Below are positions 5,976 through 12,330 of a stretch of DNA of 12,710 nucleotides, piece after piece (position 1 is the stretch's first letter; every line of letters begins with the position of its first letter). The notes below the pieces were generated by a model. It had not been told where the DNA came from. It searched no databases and saw only the letters and a list, made by a program, of their open reading frames with translations. Origin of the DNA: Chloroflexota bacterium (GTDB lineage: Bacteria > Chloroflexota > Chloroflexia > Thermomicrobiales > UBA6265). The translations under genes and the position numbers were made by a program. The stretch covers positions 1-12,710 of the forward strand of contig JAFAEA010000062.1 of NCBI GenBank assembly GCA_023424355.1. Direction: 5' to 3'.

Positions 5976-6752
5976 ATGCCGAAGTACAGTATCAATCTCT
6001 CAATGCTCTTCACCGAACTCCCCTTTATGCAGCGATTTGCGGCTGCCAAAGCCGCCGGGTTCGATGCCGTGGAGATCCAGTTCCCCTACCCGTTCCCCGC
6101 GGTGGATATCCGATCCCACCTGCAGGAGCACGATCTCGAATTGGTGCTCTTCAATCTGCCAGCAGGCGATTGGGAGGCAGGCGATCGCGGTATCGGCGCG
6201 AACTGGTCGCGCCGGGAGGAATTCCACGACGGGCTGGAACGCGCTCTCGAATATGTCGATGTTCTGCAGCCCCGATATGTAAACCTCCTGGCTGGGGCGA
6301 GCGAAGAGACCGACGAAAACGATCTGGCCTTGCTTCAGAACATCCGGATTGCCGCAGAAGCGCTGGGTGAGGAAGGCGTGAAACTGCTGGTTGAGCCGGT
6401 GAACACGCACGATGTCCCCGGTTTTGCACTGCCCACGGCATTCGCGGCGCTCGATGTTATTTCCGAGATTGAATCGTCCAATGTCATGCTGCAGCTGGAT
6501 ATTTATCACGCTCTACGGATGGGAGAGGATCCGATGGAACTCCTGCGAGAGCACATCGATGAGATCGGCCATATCCAAATCGCCGATGTGCCCGGGCGAG
6601 GTCAGCCGGGTACCGGCGACGTGGATTGGGGTGTGCTTTTCAAGGCACTAGACAGCCTGGACTACTCCGGTCGGGTTGGGTTGGAGTACATTCCGCAGGG
6701 ACCAACTGAAGAGAGCTTCAAAAAGCTGAAGGAATTGGGTGTACTGAACTAA
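5976..6752 (+). CDS. hyi: Hydroxypyruvate isomerase-like TIM-barrel protein
   Basis: The 258-residue protein belongs to the xylose-isomerase-like AP endonuclease 2 superfamily and follows the Hyi/OtnI pattern. These isomerases interconvert hydroxypyruvate and tartronate semialdehyde, or 2-oxo-tetronate sugars. The N-terminus INLSMLFTELPFMQRFAAA is family-typical. The expected catalytic or metal-binding glutamates are E140 (LVEPVN, followed by THDVPGF) and E237 (GLEYIP). D175 and H178 (QLDIYH) and H199 (IGHIQIADVPGR) fill the other usual metal or substrate positions. The start ATG follows GGAGG (5966-5970) by 5 bases; a GTG 24 bases upstream has no such support. upp begins 39 bases after the stop, so the two may be co-transcribed. 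The divergent aminotransferase could supply hydroxypyruvate if it acts on serine. The fold is certain; substrate choice within Hyi/OtnI is not. Confidence 0.85.
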   Translation: MPKYSINLSMLFTELPFMQRFAAAKAAGFDAVEIQFPYPFPAVDIRSHLQEHDLELVLFNLPAGDWEAGDRGIGANWSRREEFHDGLERALEYVDVLQPRYVNLLAGASEETDENDLALLQNIRIAAEALGEEGVKLLVEPVNTHDVPGFALPTAFAALDVISEIESSNVMLQLDIYHALRMGEDPMELLREHIDEIGHIQIADVPGRGQPGTGDVDWGVLFKALDSLDYSGRVGLEYIPQGPTEESFKKLKELGVLN

Positions 6753-6791
6753 ACTACCTTCAACATTTTCGCTCACCCGAAGGGATCATCG

Positions 6792-7433
6792 ATGACATCG
6801 AAACTCCATGTCAGCAGCCATCCGCTGGTTCAGCACAAGGCGACGCTGCTGGCACGCGATACTACCGATACGCGCATGTTTCGCGAGCTCGTTCGCGAAC
6901 TCACCAGCCTGCTGGTGTATGAGGCTATGGCCGATGTGCCGGTGAAAACCATTACTTACAACACACCTCTGGAAGAAACTGAGGGGCACACGCTGGAGCC
7001 TCGAGTGGGCTTGGTGCCCATTATTCGCGCCGGTATCGGTATGGTCGATGCTGCGGCCGATATGATTCCCAGCTCGGAAGTCTGGCACCTCGGGATGTAT
7101 CGGGATGAGATCACCCACACACCGGTGAGCTACTACAACAAGCTACCAAAGGAATGCCCGGATGATCTGGTGGTTGTGCTCGATCCCATGCTGGCCACCG
7201 GCGGTTCCGCCCGCGATGCAGTGACCGTGCTTAAGGAGTGGGGCGCCAAGTGGATCAAGTTCGTGGGAATTATTGCCGCACCTGAAGGTGCAGAAGAACT
7301 TCATCGAGCTCACCCGGATGTGGATATCTATGTCGCCCGGCTCGATCGCGAGCTGGATGAGCATCGCTACATTCGCCCCGGTCTTGGTGATGCCGGAGAC
7401 CGCATGTACGGCACCCACGCATCGCACGAATAG
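6792..7433 (+). CDS. upp: Uracil phosphoribosyltransferase
   Basis: The 213-residue cytosolic enzyme makes UMP and pyrophosphate from uracil and PRPP in pyrimidine salvage. The PRPP-binding loop VVVLDPMLATGGSA lies at 127-140, and the uracil-binding C-terminal segment YIRPGLGDAGDR at 193-204. PIIRAGIGM at 76-84 is the other conserved stretch, containing the invariant arginine. Its length is standard for bacterial Upp (about 208-215). AAGGGA (6780-6785) is 6 bases upstream of the ATG. It sits 39 bases after hyi and is followed within 7 bases of its stop codon by a strong terminator, so it ends this transcript. No uracil permease or pyrR is visible nearby. Confidence 0.97.
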   Translation: MTSKLHVSSHPLVQHKATLLARDTTDTRMFRELVRELTSLLVYEAMADVPVKTITYNTPLEETEGHTLEPRVGLVPIIRAGIGMVDAAADMIPSSEVWHLGMYRDEITHTPVSYYNKLPKECPDDLVVVLDPMLATGGSARDAVTVLKEWGAKWIKFVGIIAAPEGAEELHRAHPDVDIYVARLDRELDEHRYIRPGLGDAGDRMYGTHASHE

Positions 7434-7439
7434 CGAGTA

Positions 7440-7472
7440 AAGAGCGGCAGTTCGATATGAACTGCCGCTCTT
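7440..7472. terminator. Strong bidirectional intrinsic terminator (upp / NHLP-clan gene)
   Basis: A perfect 14-bp stem starting AAGAGCGGCAGTTC (7440-7453) pairs with 7459-7472 around the 5-base loop GATAT. It starts 6 bases after the upp stop, and the convergent small gene ends at 7498. Short T-rich stretches follow on both strands (TTGTCATTT on +, TTTACT on -), so it probably terminates both transcripts. Confidence 0.85.
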
Positions 7473-7497
7473 GTCATTTCTGGTCTACTGACGGGAA

Positions 7498-7776
7498 CTA
7501 CCCCTGATCGAGAAGGCGCTCGACATCCTCTTCGGATGCGTCATCGAAGATCGAATCCAGATCCATGTTCTTGGCAAGCATGAGATCGATCCCGGCTTCG
7601 GCAAGCGTAGCTCGGAATTTGTGCACCAGTTCGAGCTCACGAGGATTCAAATCGTATCCCCATGTTTCCAGGGCGGAATCGAGATCAGCAGCAGCAGCCC
7701 GACGAAACTCTTCGTCGCTCATCGCCTGCTCGGCGATTCGTTTAAGAATCGGCAATCGAAGTTCAGACTGTCCCAT
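7498..7776 (-). CDS. Os1348-type NHLP-clan small protein (RiPP-leader-like)
   Basis: The 92-residue acidic protein resembles the nitrile hydratase-like leader peptide clan (Os1348 type), whose members include RiPP precursor leaders. The visible signature is a helix LPILKRIAEQAMSDEEFRRA (residues 8-27), then ADLDSALETWGYDLNPREL with the hallmark Asp-x-x-x-Ala-Leu and a Gly-Tyr-Asp-Leu turn, then FRATLAEAGIDLML. After that comes an acidic stretch DLDSIFDDASEEDVERLL, not a Cys/Ser/Thr-rich core. There is no Cys in the protein and no GG-type cleavage site before a core, so a stand-alone, non-precursor role is equally likely. AGGAG (complement of 7788-7792) lies 11 bases before the ATG. No RiPP-modifying enzyme (radical SAM, YcaO, LanM) is nearby. 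The promoter region overlaps a (TA)n tract. Family recognition is by pattern memory. Confidence 0.75.
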   Translation of the reverse strand: MGQSELRLPILKRIAEQAMSDEEFRRAAAADLDSALETWGYDLNPRELELVHKFRATLAEAGIDLMLAKNMDLDSIFDDASEEDVERLLDQG

Positions 7777-7814
7777 TTGCTGCCGTTCTCCTTTTTAGTA
7801 CCCCGAATGATCCC

Positions 7815-7837
7815 TATATATATATATATATATATAT
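7815..7837. repeat. (TA)n dinucleotide microsatellite
   Basis: A 23-base uninterrupted TA repeat (11.5 units) lies in the 161-bp region between the divergent NHLP-clan gene and the membrane protein gene. Its edge is about 22 bases upstream of the NHLP gene's ribosome-binding site, where a -10 element would be expected. Such tracts are prone to slippage and readily melt or extrude, so copy number could alter expression. Confidence 0.97.
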
Positions 7838-7937
7838 CAATTTACCTGAATCTCTGGCATCATGCAGGCATATGAGGCATAGACGGTTATGTCACCATCG
7901 TCATTTCTCAAGGCATCTTGGGAAGAGAGGGACGAGA

Positions 7938-8573
7938 ATGGATATTCTGGTCGGACTTCTTGTCGGCATCATCGGTCTGACACTCGCATTCTCCGGATTG
8001 CGAGTGTTCTTTGCGATGCTGCCGCTTGTCGGTTTCGTCGCTGGATTCGGCGTGGGGGCAACGCTGATTACCGGTTGGTTTGGCGATGGATTCCTGTCCA
8101 CCGTCACGGGTTGGGTTGTTGGGATCGTCATTGGCCTCCTATTCGCAATGATCTCCTACATGTGGTGGTACATTGGTGCCCTTATGGCCGCCGGCGCATC
8201 CGGATCGCTGCTGTTTAGCGGCATTTTCTCTGCATTTGGCGTCAACAGTGGCGTTCTGCTCACATCGCTCGCGATTGCGGGCGCGATCCTGTTCATCATC
8301 GGTGCCATGGTACTGAACCTACCGGTGTATGTGGTGCTGGTAAACACTGCCATTCTCGGTGCTTACATGACCATTGGTGGCCTGCTGCTGATCTTCGATC
8401 GCAAGGACATCAAAGAGTTCGATTGGGGCGCTGCCCGAGCCATGGTGTACGACAGTTGGTTCTGGTGGATTGTGCTGGTCGTGATCGTGGCGGCTGGCAT
8501 CATCAGCCAGATGAAGTCAGTTACCTCGGTACAACTTCCAAACGAGAAGTACACAAGGGTCGAAATGGCCTAG
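7938..8573 (+). CDS. Polytopic membrane protein, DUF4203/TMEM198-like
   Basis: The 211-residue integral membrane protein has about seven predicted transmembrane segments (roughly 4-20, 24-45, 55-72, 74-98, 104-126, 130-153, 172-192). It is rich in Gly within the helices, with repeated small-residue patterns such as GLLVGIIG and GFVAGFGVG. The only sizeable polar loop is FDRKDIKEFDWG (153-164), and a short polar tail follows residue 192. No enzymatic motif is visible. The layout recalls the DUF4203/TMEM198 group, a family without an established bacterial function. I am only moderately sure of that assignment. ATG 7938 is preferred over an ATG at 7872 because GAGAGG (7925-7930) precedes it and the hydrophobic segment begins immediately; the extra 22 residues would be His/Arg-rich. 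A strong terminator follows 13 bases after the stop. Confidence 0.8.
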   Translation: MDILVGLLVGIIGLTLAFSGLRVFFAMLPLVGFVAGFGVGATLITGWFGDGFLSTVTGWVVGIVIGLLFAMISYMWWYIGALMAAGASGSLLFSGIFSAFGVNSGVLLTSLAIAGAILFIIGAMVLNLPVYVVLVNTAILGAYMTIGGLLLIFDRKDIKEFDWGAARAMVYDSWFWWIVLVVIVAAGIISQMKSVTSVQLPNEKYTRVEMA

Positions 8574-8586
8574 TTACAGGTAACAG

Positions 8587-8622
8587 AACAGAGCCGGGAT
8601 CCAAATGGATCCCGGCTCTGTT
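8587..8622. terminator. Strong bidirectional intrinsic terminator (membrane protein / pepF)
   Basis: A perfect 16-bp stem starting AACAGAGCCGGGATCC (8587-8602) pairs with 8607-8622 around the loop AAAT, and TTTT (8621-8624) follows on the + strand. It sits 13 bases after the membrane protein stop and 26 bases beyond the end of the convergent peptidase gene, so it serves both. Confidence 0.9.
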
Positions 8623-8648
8623 TTGCTTCTTTGACTTTTCGCCAGCGT

Positions 8649-10505
8649 CTAGCCTTCGGCACTCTCGAGCTGCGCTGCGGCCTGCTCCAGCACGCCCTCA
8701 TCGGCGAGACTCTCCATCTCGGCAATGACTCGATCGAACTCTTCGAAGCCACGTTCGATTGGGGCAGCTGTTTCCAGATCAACTCCGGCGGCGCGCAGAA
8801 CTTTCATCGGATAGTCGCTACCGCCGGCAGCCAGCATCTGCAAATATCGCTCTCGTGCACTTTCGCCCTCATCGCGAACTGCAGCAGCGAGGTTGATAGC
8901 GCTGCTCATGCCGGTGGCGTACTGATACACGTAAAACGCACTGTAAAAGTGCGGAATGCGAGACCACGTCAGACGAACATCGTCATCTACCTCAACACCC
9001 GGGTTGTAGGCGGCGAACAGATCGCCATAGAGTTCGTTCATCGATTCCGGAACCAGTGCTCCACCGCTCTCCACAATCTCGTGGGTGCGATGCTCGAACT
9101 CGGCGAACATCGTCTGGCGGCTGACCGTTCCCAGGTAGGTATCGGCGAAGCGGTTGAGCAGCGCGAATCGTTGGACAGGATCCTGCCCCTCTGGTCGGTT
9201 CAGCAGGTGCCAGTTCAGCAGCACTTCATTGACCGTGGAAGCGATTTCCGCCAGGAAGATCGAGTAGCCGGCGTACTGGATCGGCTGGGTGGCTTCGGCA
9301 TAGAAGCTGTGCATGCTGTGGCCGGCCTCGTGGGCGAGAGTAAACACATCGTTCAAGGTGCCGTTCCAGTTCATAAGCATCACTGGCGGGGCACCATACG
9401 ATCCCCAGCTGTAGGCACCACTGCGCTTGCCCTTGTTCTCGTGAACATCGACCCAGCGGCTATTGAAACCGGTACGAAGATCGCTCACGTATTTCTCACC
9501 GAGCGCCCCCACGCCCTCCAGCACGATCTCGACACCTTCCTGGAAGGTGTATTCGCGACGACTCTCCGGTGCCAACGGTACACGCAGATCGTAGCTCTTC
9601 AGATCATCGAGGCCGAGTGCACGGCGGCGAAGATCCATGTAGCGTTCGACCACAGGCGTGGCCTTCTCGCGCACAGTATCAATCAGGGTGTCGTATACGG
9701 TGGAAGGGATGTTGTTCGCGAAGAGTGCCTCGGCGCGGGCGGATTCGTAACCGCGAATACGGGCACCGGCGACATCACCCTTCACGCTGCTGGCGTGCAG
9801 ACTGCCAAGGGTGAACAGGTGATTGCGATATTGCTTGTGGAACGCATCGCTGGCGGCAGCGCGAACCTCACGGTTGCGCCCTTCCTGAATCACGGCATAG
9901 CGTCCCTTGGTGAGGTGCACCTCTTTGCCATCCTCATCGGTGATGGTGCCGTAATCGATATCGGCATTATCCAGCGCGCCCATAGCCTGGCTGGGTGAAC
10001 CCAATACTTCGCTGAGCTGTGCCAAAACGGTTTCGACTTCTTCGGAACGCACGTGAGCACGGCCGCGCTCGATATCTTCGAGCTGGAACTTGTATGGCTC
10101 GAGTTCCGGGCTGGCGATGGCTGCTGCCATCTCTTCCGGAGAGACTGCCACCAGCTCCGGAGTGACAAAGCTGAGCATCTCGCCAGCGAGCACGCTCACC
10201 TGAATCGCCTTGTCGTAGCGGGCAAGGCTATCGGCGTTTGTTTGGTCCTCATCCTTGCGAAGTGCAGCGTAGACAAAGAACTTGCCCAGTTTTTCCTGCA
10301 ATGCGTAGTAGGCATCGAGCGCCTCGCGCATTACAGACGGGCCTTCGCTGAATCGTCCGCGATACGCAGCGACTTTCTCGATCTCGGCGGGTGCGGAATC
10401 GGCAGCGGACAGCCAGGCATCATCGTCGGCAAACATTTGGGAGAGATCCCAGGTTTCTTCAACAGGAATTTCGCTGCGAAGACGGAGGGCGGAAGAATCG
10501 GACAC
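8649..10505 (-). CDS. pepF: Oligoendopeptidase F (M3 family zinc metallopeptidase)
   Basis: The protein is 618 residues from the GTG start, or 626 from an ATG at 10527-10529; PepF enzymes are usually about 600 residues. It is a cytosolic zinc endopeptidase that cleaves short oligopeptides. In ATG numbering, HEAGH at 400-404 provides two zinc-ligand histidines and the catalytic glutamate, and E428 in FLAEIASTVNE supplies the third ligand. HFYSAFYVYQYATG near the C-terminus is the conserved Tyr-rich substrate-binding segment. The N-terminal RSEIPVEETWDLSQMF is also family-typical. I chose GTG at 10505 because AGGAG (complement of 10515-10519) lies 9 bases upstream of it. The ATG has no ribosome-binding site and lies only about 15 bases from a TATAAG -10-like box. 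It is monocistronic between a terminator and the divergent ABC operon. Confidence 0.93.
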   Translation of the reverse strand: MSDSSALRLRSEIPVEETWDLSQMFADDDAWLSAADSAPAEIEKVAAYRGRFSEGPSVMREALDAYYALQEKLGKFFVYAALRKDEDQTNADSLARYDKAIQVSVLAGEMLSFVTPELVAVSPEEMAAAIASPELEPYKFQLEDIERGRAHVRSEEVETVLAQLSEVLGSPSQAMGALDNADIDYGTITDEDGKEVHLTKGRYAVIQEGRNREVRAAASDAFHKQYRNHLFTLGSLHASSVKGDVAGARIRGYESARAEALFANNIPSTVYDTLIDTVREKATPVVERYMDLRRRALGLDDLKSYDLRVPLAPESRREYTFQEGVEIVLEGVGALGEKYVSDLRTGFNSRWVDVHENKGKRSGAYSWGSYGAPPVMLMNWNGTLNDVFTLAHEAGHSMHSFYAEATQPIQYAGYSIFLAEIASTVNEVLLNWHLLNRPEGQDPVQRFALLNRFADTYLGTVSRQTMFAEFEHRTHEIVESGGALVPESMNELYGDLFAAYNPGVEVDDDVRLTWSRIPHFYSAFYVYQYATGMSSAINLAAAVRDEGESARERYLQMLAAGGSDYPMKVLRAAGVDLETAAPIERGFEEFDRVIAEMESLADEGVLEQAAAQLESAEG

Positions 10506-10544
10506 GGTAATCAACTCCTGTGTTGACATGTTGTTGGCAGGTAG

Positions 10545-10550
10545 CTTATA
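10545..10550 (-). promoter_or_regulatory. Candidate -10 box for pepF
   Basis: On the minus strand this reads TATAAG, one mismatch from the consensus -10. A start site about 7 bases downstream would leave a leader of roughly 33 bases before the GTG start with its AGGAG, but only about 9 bases before the ATG. The -35 is unclear: TTGTGA is present, but at 14-bp spacing. Confidence 0.35.
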
Positions 10551-10565
10551 TTCAGCCTCCCGCTT

Positions 10566-10601
10566 CACAACGTGGAACATCGTTGTGCCACGCACGCGTG
10601 G
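10566..10601. promoter_or_regulatory. Two adjacent dyads in the pepF / ABC exporter intergenic region
   Basis: CACAACG (10566-10572) and CGTTGTG (10581-10587) are exact inverted repeats with an 8-base spacer. CCACGC (10588-10593) and GCGTGG (10596-10601) follow with no gap and a 2-base spacer. The tandem arrangement looks like binding sites for one or two dimeric regulators controlling pepF, the exporter operon, or both. No regulator gene is in the window. Confidence 0.4.
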
Positions 10602-10629
10602 ACCAAAATCGGAAACAACACATGCATGG

Positions 10630-10678
10630 TTTTGCTGCATAGCACGGTACCACGGTATCGGCTCGTTATGCAGCGAAA
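10630..10678. promoter_or_regulatory. Long inverted repeat enclosing a tandem 8-mer, upstream of the ABC exporter operon
   Basis: GCTGCATA (10634-10641) and TATGCAGC (10667-10674) are exact inverted repeats. Counting one G-U wobble, the pairing extends to a 12-position stem, 10630-10641 with 10667-10678. The 25-base loop holds a direct tandem repeat, CACGGTAC then CACGGTAT (10643-10658). It ends 43 bases before the first permease start, so it could be an mRNA leader structure or an operator array. Confidence 0.45.
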
Positions 10679-10721
10679 TGGCGTGTGCTTTTATCCGAAT
10701 TGCACGCGAAGGGATGGCGCG

Positions 10722-11513
10722 ATGCGAATGTACTGGGAGCTGGGGAAACGATCGTTTCAACAGCAGTTTGCTTACCGTGCAGCCACGTTGGCGGGGTTGT
10801 TCACCAACTCCATTTTCGGCGTGATGCTGTCATCGGTGTATCTGGCGCTCTATTGGGACAAATCCGATGGTGCCAGCGTTGCCGGATTTACCTCTCAACA
10901 AACCGTCACCTACACCTGGATCGGGCAGGCATTGATCATGCCGGTCATTTTTTGGGGATGGTGGCTCATCATCGATACGATTCGTGATGGATCTGTGGTG
11001 ATGGATATGCTGAAGCCAATGGATTACTTCCGTTACTGGCTGAGCAGAGATTTGGGTCGAGGTGCGGCGCAAATCATTACACGAGGGATTCCGACGCTCA
11101 CGATCGGCGCCCTACTCTTCGATCTGGATTGGCCAGAGAGTTGGCAGCGATGGGCAGCATTTCTGATTTCGGTGCCGTTCGCGATCACCGTCAGTTTCTG
11201 CCTCAGATTCATGTTCAATCTGTGGGGATTCTGGCTGCTGGATCATCGCGGCATCGCCTCGCTGGTGATTCTGGTAACGGGTGTCTTCTCCGGCCACCTC
11301 TTGCCTATCGCCTGGTATCCGCCGGCAATCCGTGATGTGTTGAATGTGCTGCCTTTTCGTTCGATGCTCATGACCCCGGTTGAAATCTGGCTTGGTCAGG
11401 TCAGCATTTTGCAGGGCCTCGCCATGCAGGTGTTCTGGACCGCGGTGCTCATCGGATGCTGTTACGCCCTGCTCCACATAGCGGAGCGGAAAGTGGTGGT
11501 GCAAGGTGGATAG
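10722..11513 (+). CDS. ABC-2 family exporter permease (COG4587-like)
   Basis: The 263-residue membrane protein has about six transmembrane segments and matches the ABC-2 permease group usually paired with a second permease and a DUF990-linked ATPase. The first helix starts after MRMYWELGKRSFQQQFAYRAAT. The cytoplasmic segment IRDGSVVMDMLKPMDYFRYW (87-106), followed by LSRDLGRGA, is the conserved coupling region of this family. LLPIAWYPPAIRDVLNVLPF (193-212) is the typical periplasm-side motif before the last helices. AAGGG (10709-10713) precedes the ATG by 8 bases. An in-frame ATG at 10668 falls inside the inverted repeat and would add a non-conserved, Cys/Arg-rich extension. The next gene overlaps by 8 bases. 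Substrate unknown: relatives in this group are annotated for antibiotics, daunorubicin-like drugs or lipids. Confidence 0.9.
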   Translation: MRMYWELGKRSFQQQFAYRAATLAGLFTNSIFGVMLSSVYLALYWDKSDGASVAGFTSQQTVTYTWIGQALIMPVIFWGWWLIIDTIRDGSVVMDMLKPMDYFRYWLSRDLGRGAAQIITRGIPTLTIGALLFDLDWPESWQRWAAFLISVPFAITVSFCLRFMFNLWGFWLLDHRGIASLVILVTGVFSGHLLPIAWYPPAIRDVLNVLPFRSMLMTPVEIWLGQVSILQGLAMQVFWTAVLIGCCYALLHIAERKVVVQGG

Positions 11514-12327
11514 ACCAATCACGTTCCGCGAGGAGCTTGGCATCGCGCTCAAAATAGCCAGCATCCGGATCCGCGGGCAAATGACGTACCGCGGCAGCTT
11601 TCTGATGCAGATCGTTACGAACTTCCTTATCAATGCCGCCGAGGTATTGGCGTTGTTCGCCATGTTCTATCAGTTCGATACCATGGGTGGCTGGTCGCTG
11701 GGCGAAGTCGCGCTGCTCCACGGTATGAGCATGATGGCGTTCAGTTTGGGCGATTCGTTGACCGTTGGGATGGACAGCGTAGCGCCCCAGATTCGCAGCG
11801 GCGAATTCGACCGGGTGCTCACGCGTCCGCTCAGTAGCTGGATGAATGCGGCCACCAGTGAGGTAAATCTCCGTCACATGGGCCAGTTTGCACAGGGACT
11901 CATCGTGCTCGGGTTCGCCTTGACTCAGATCGAGATTTCCTGGACCGCCGGCAATATCGCGATCTTCGCGATGGCGATACTCACTGGCGTGGCGTTGTTC
12001 ATGTCGCTCTTCACAGTCGAGGCGATCTTCAGTTTCTGGACCGTCAATGGCGTGGAAGCGATCAACGCCTTCACGTACGGCGGCTCAGATCTGGTGCAGT
12101 TCCCGCTGCACATCTTCAATCGCACTTTGCGATTCATCTTCCTTTTCGTTATTCCGGCGGGATTCGTCACCTACTTCCCCGCCCTTCACCTATTGGACAA
12201 GCCGGACCCGCTTGGGTTCCCGTCCTGGTTTCTGTACCTGGGGCCAGGGATTACGGCGGTATTTTGTCTTGTGGTCGCCTGGGGTTGGAACCAGGGAATT
12301 CGCCATTATCGTTCAACAGGGAGCTAA
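11506..12327 (+). CDS. ABC-2 family exporter permease, second subunit (COG3694-like)
   Basis: The 273-residue membrane protein with about six transmembrane helices is the partner of the preceding permease. The cytoplasmic segment IRSGEFDRVLTRPLSSWMNA is the family's counterpart of the IRDGSVVMDMLKPMD segment in the first subunit. FTYGGSDLVQFPLHIFNRTL and FVIPAGFVTYFPALHLL are further characteristic blocks. The start is GTG at 11506, 8 bases inside the upstream gene; the N-terminal helix EELGIALKIASIRIRGQ fits, whereas the next ATG (codon 26) would cut it off. Overlap implies translational coupling and equal synthesis of both subunits, as expected for a heterodimeric channel. The ATPase gene follows after 3 bases. 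Confidence 0.9.
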   Translation: MDRPITFREELGIALKIASIRIRGQMTYRGSFLMQIVTNFLINAAEVLALFAMFYQFDTMGGWSLGEVALLHGMSMMAFSLGDSLTVGMDSVAPQIRSGEFDRVLTRPLSSWMNAATSEVNLRHMGQFAQGLIVLGFALTQIEISWTAGNIAIFAMAILTGVALFMSLFTVEAIFSFWTVNGVEAINAFTYGGSDLVQFPLHIFNRTLRFIFLFVIPAGFVTYFPALHLLDKPDPLGFPSWFLYLGPGITAVFCLVVAWGWNQGIRHYRSTGS

Positions 12328-12330
12328 CAC

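Noticed and set aside
5875..5976. 34-residue N-terminal extension of the aminotransferase on the minus strand
   Set aside because: It crosses the divergent promoter region and the start region of the isomerase gene, while the internal ATG at 5874 has a near-perfect GGAGGT at 6-base spacing.
8631..9998. A long open frame (455 codons) on the + strand, antisense to the peptidase gene
   Set aside because: The opposite strand encodes a full M3 peptidase with HEXXH and all family blocks. The antisense product has no recognisable domain and no ribosome-binding site; it is a side effect of codon bias.
10572..10721. Upstream in-frame extension of the first permease (starts at 10572 or 10668)
   Set aside because: The extra residues are Cys/Arg-rich, run through the inverted repeats and do not resemble the family N-terminus. 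ATG 10722 has a ribosome-binding site.
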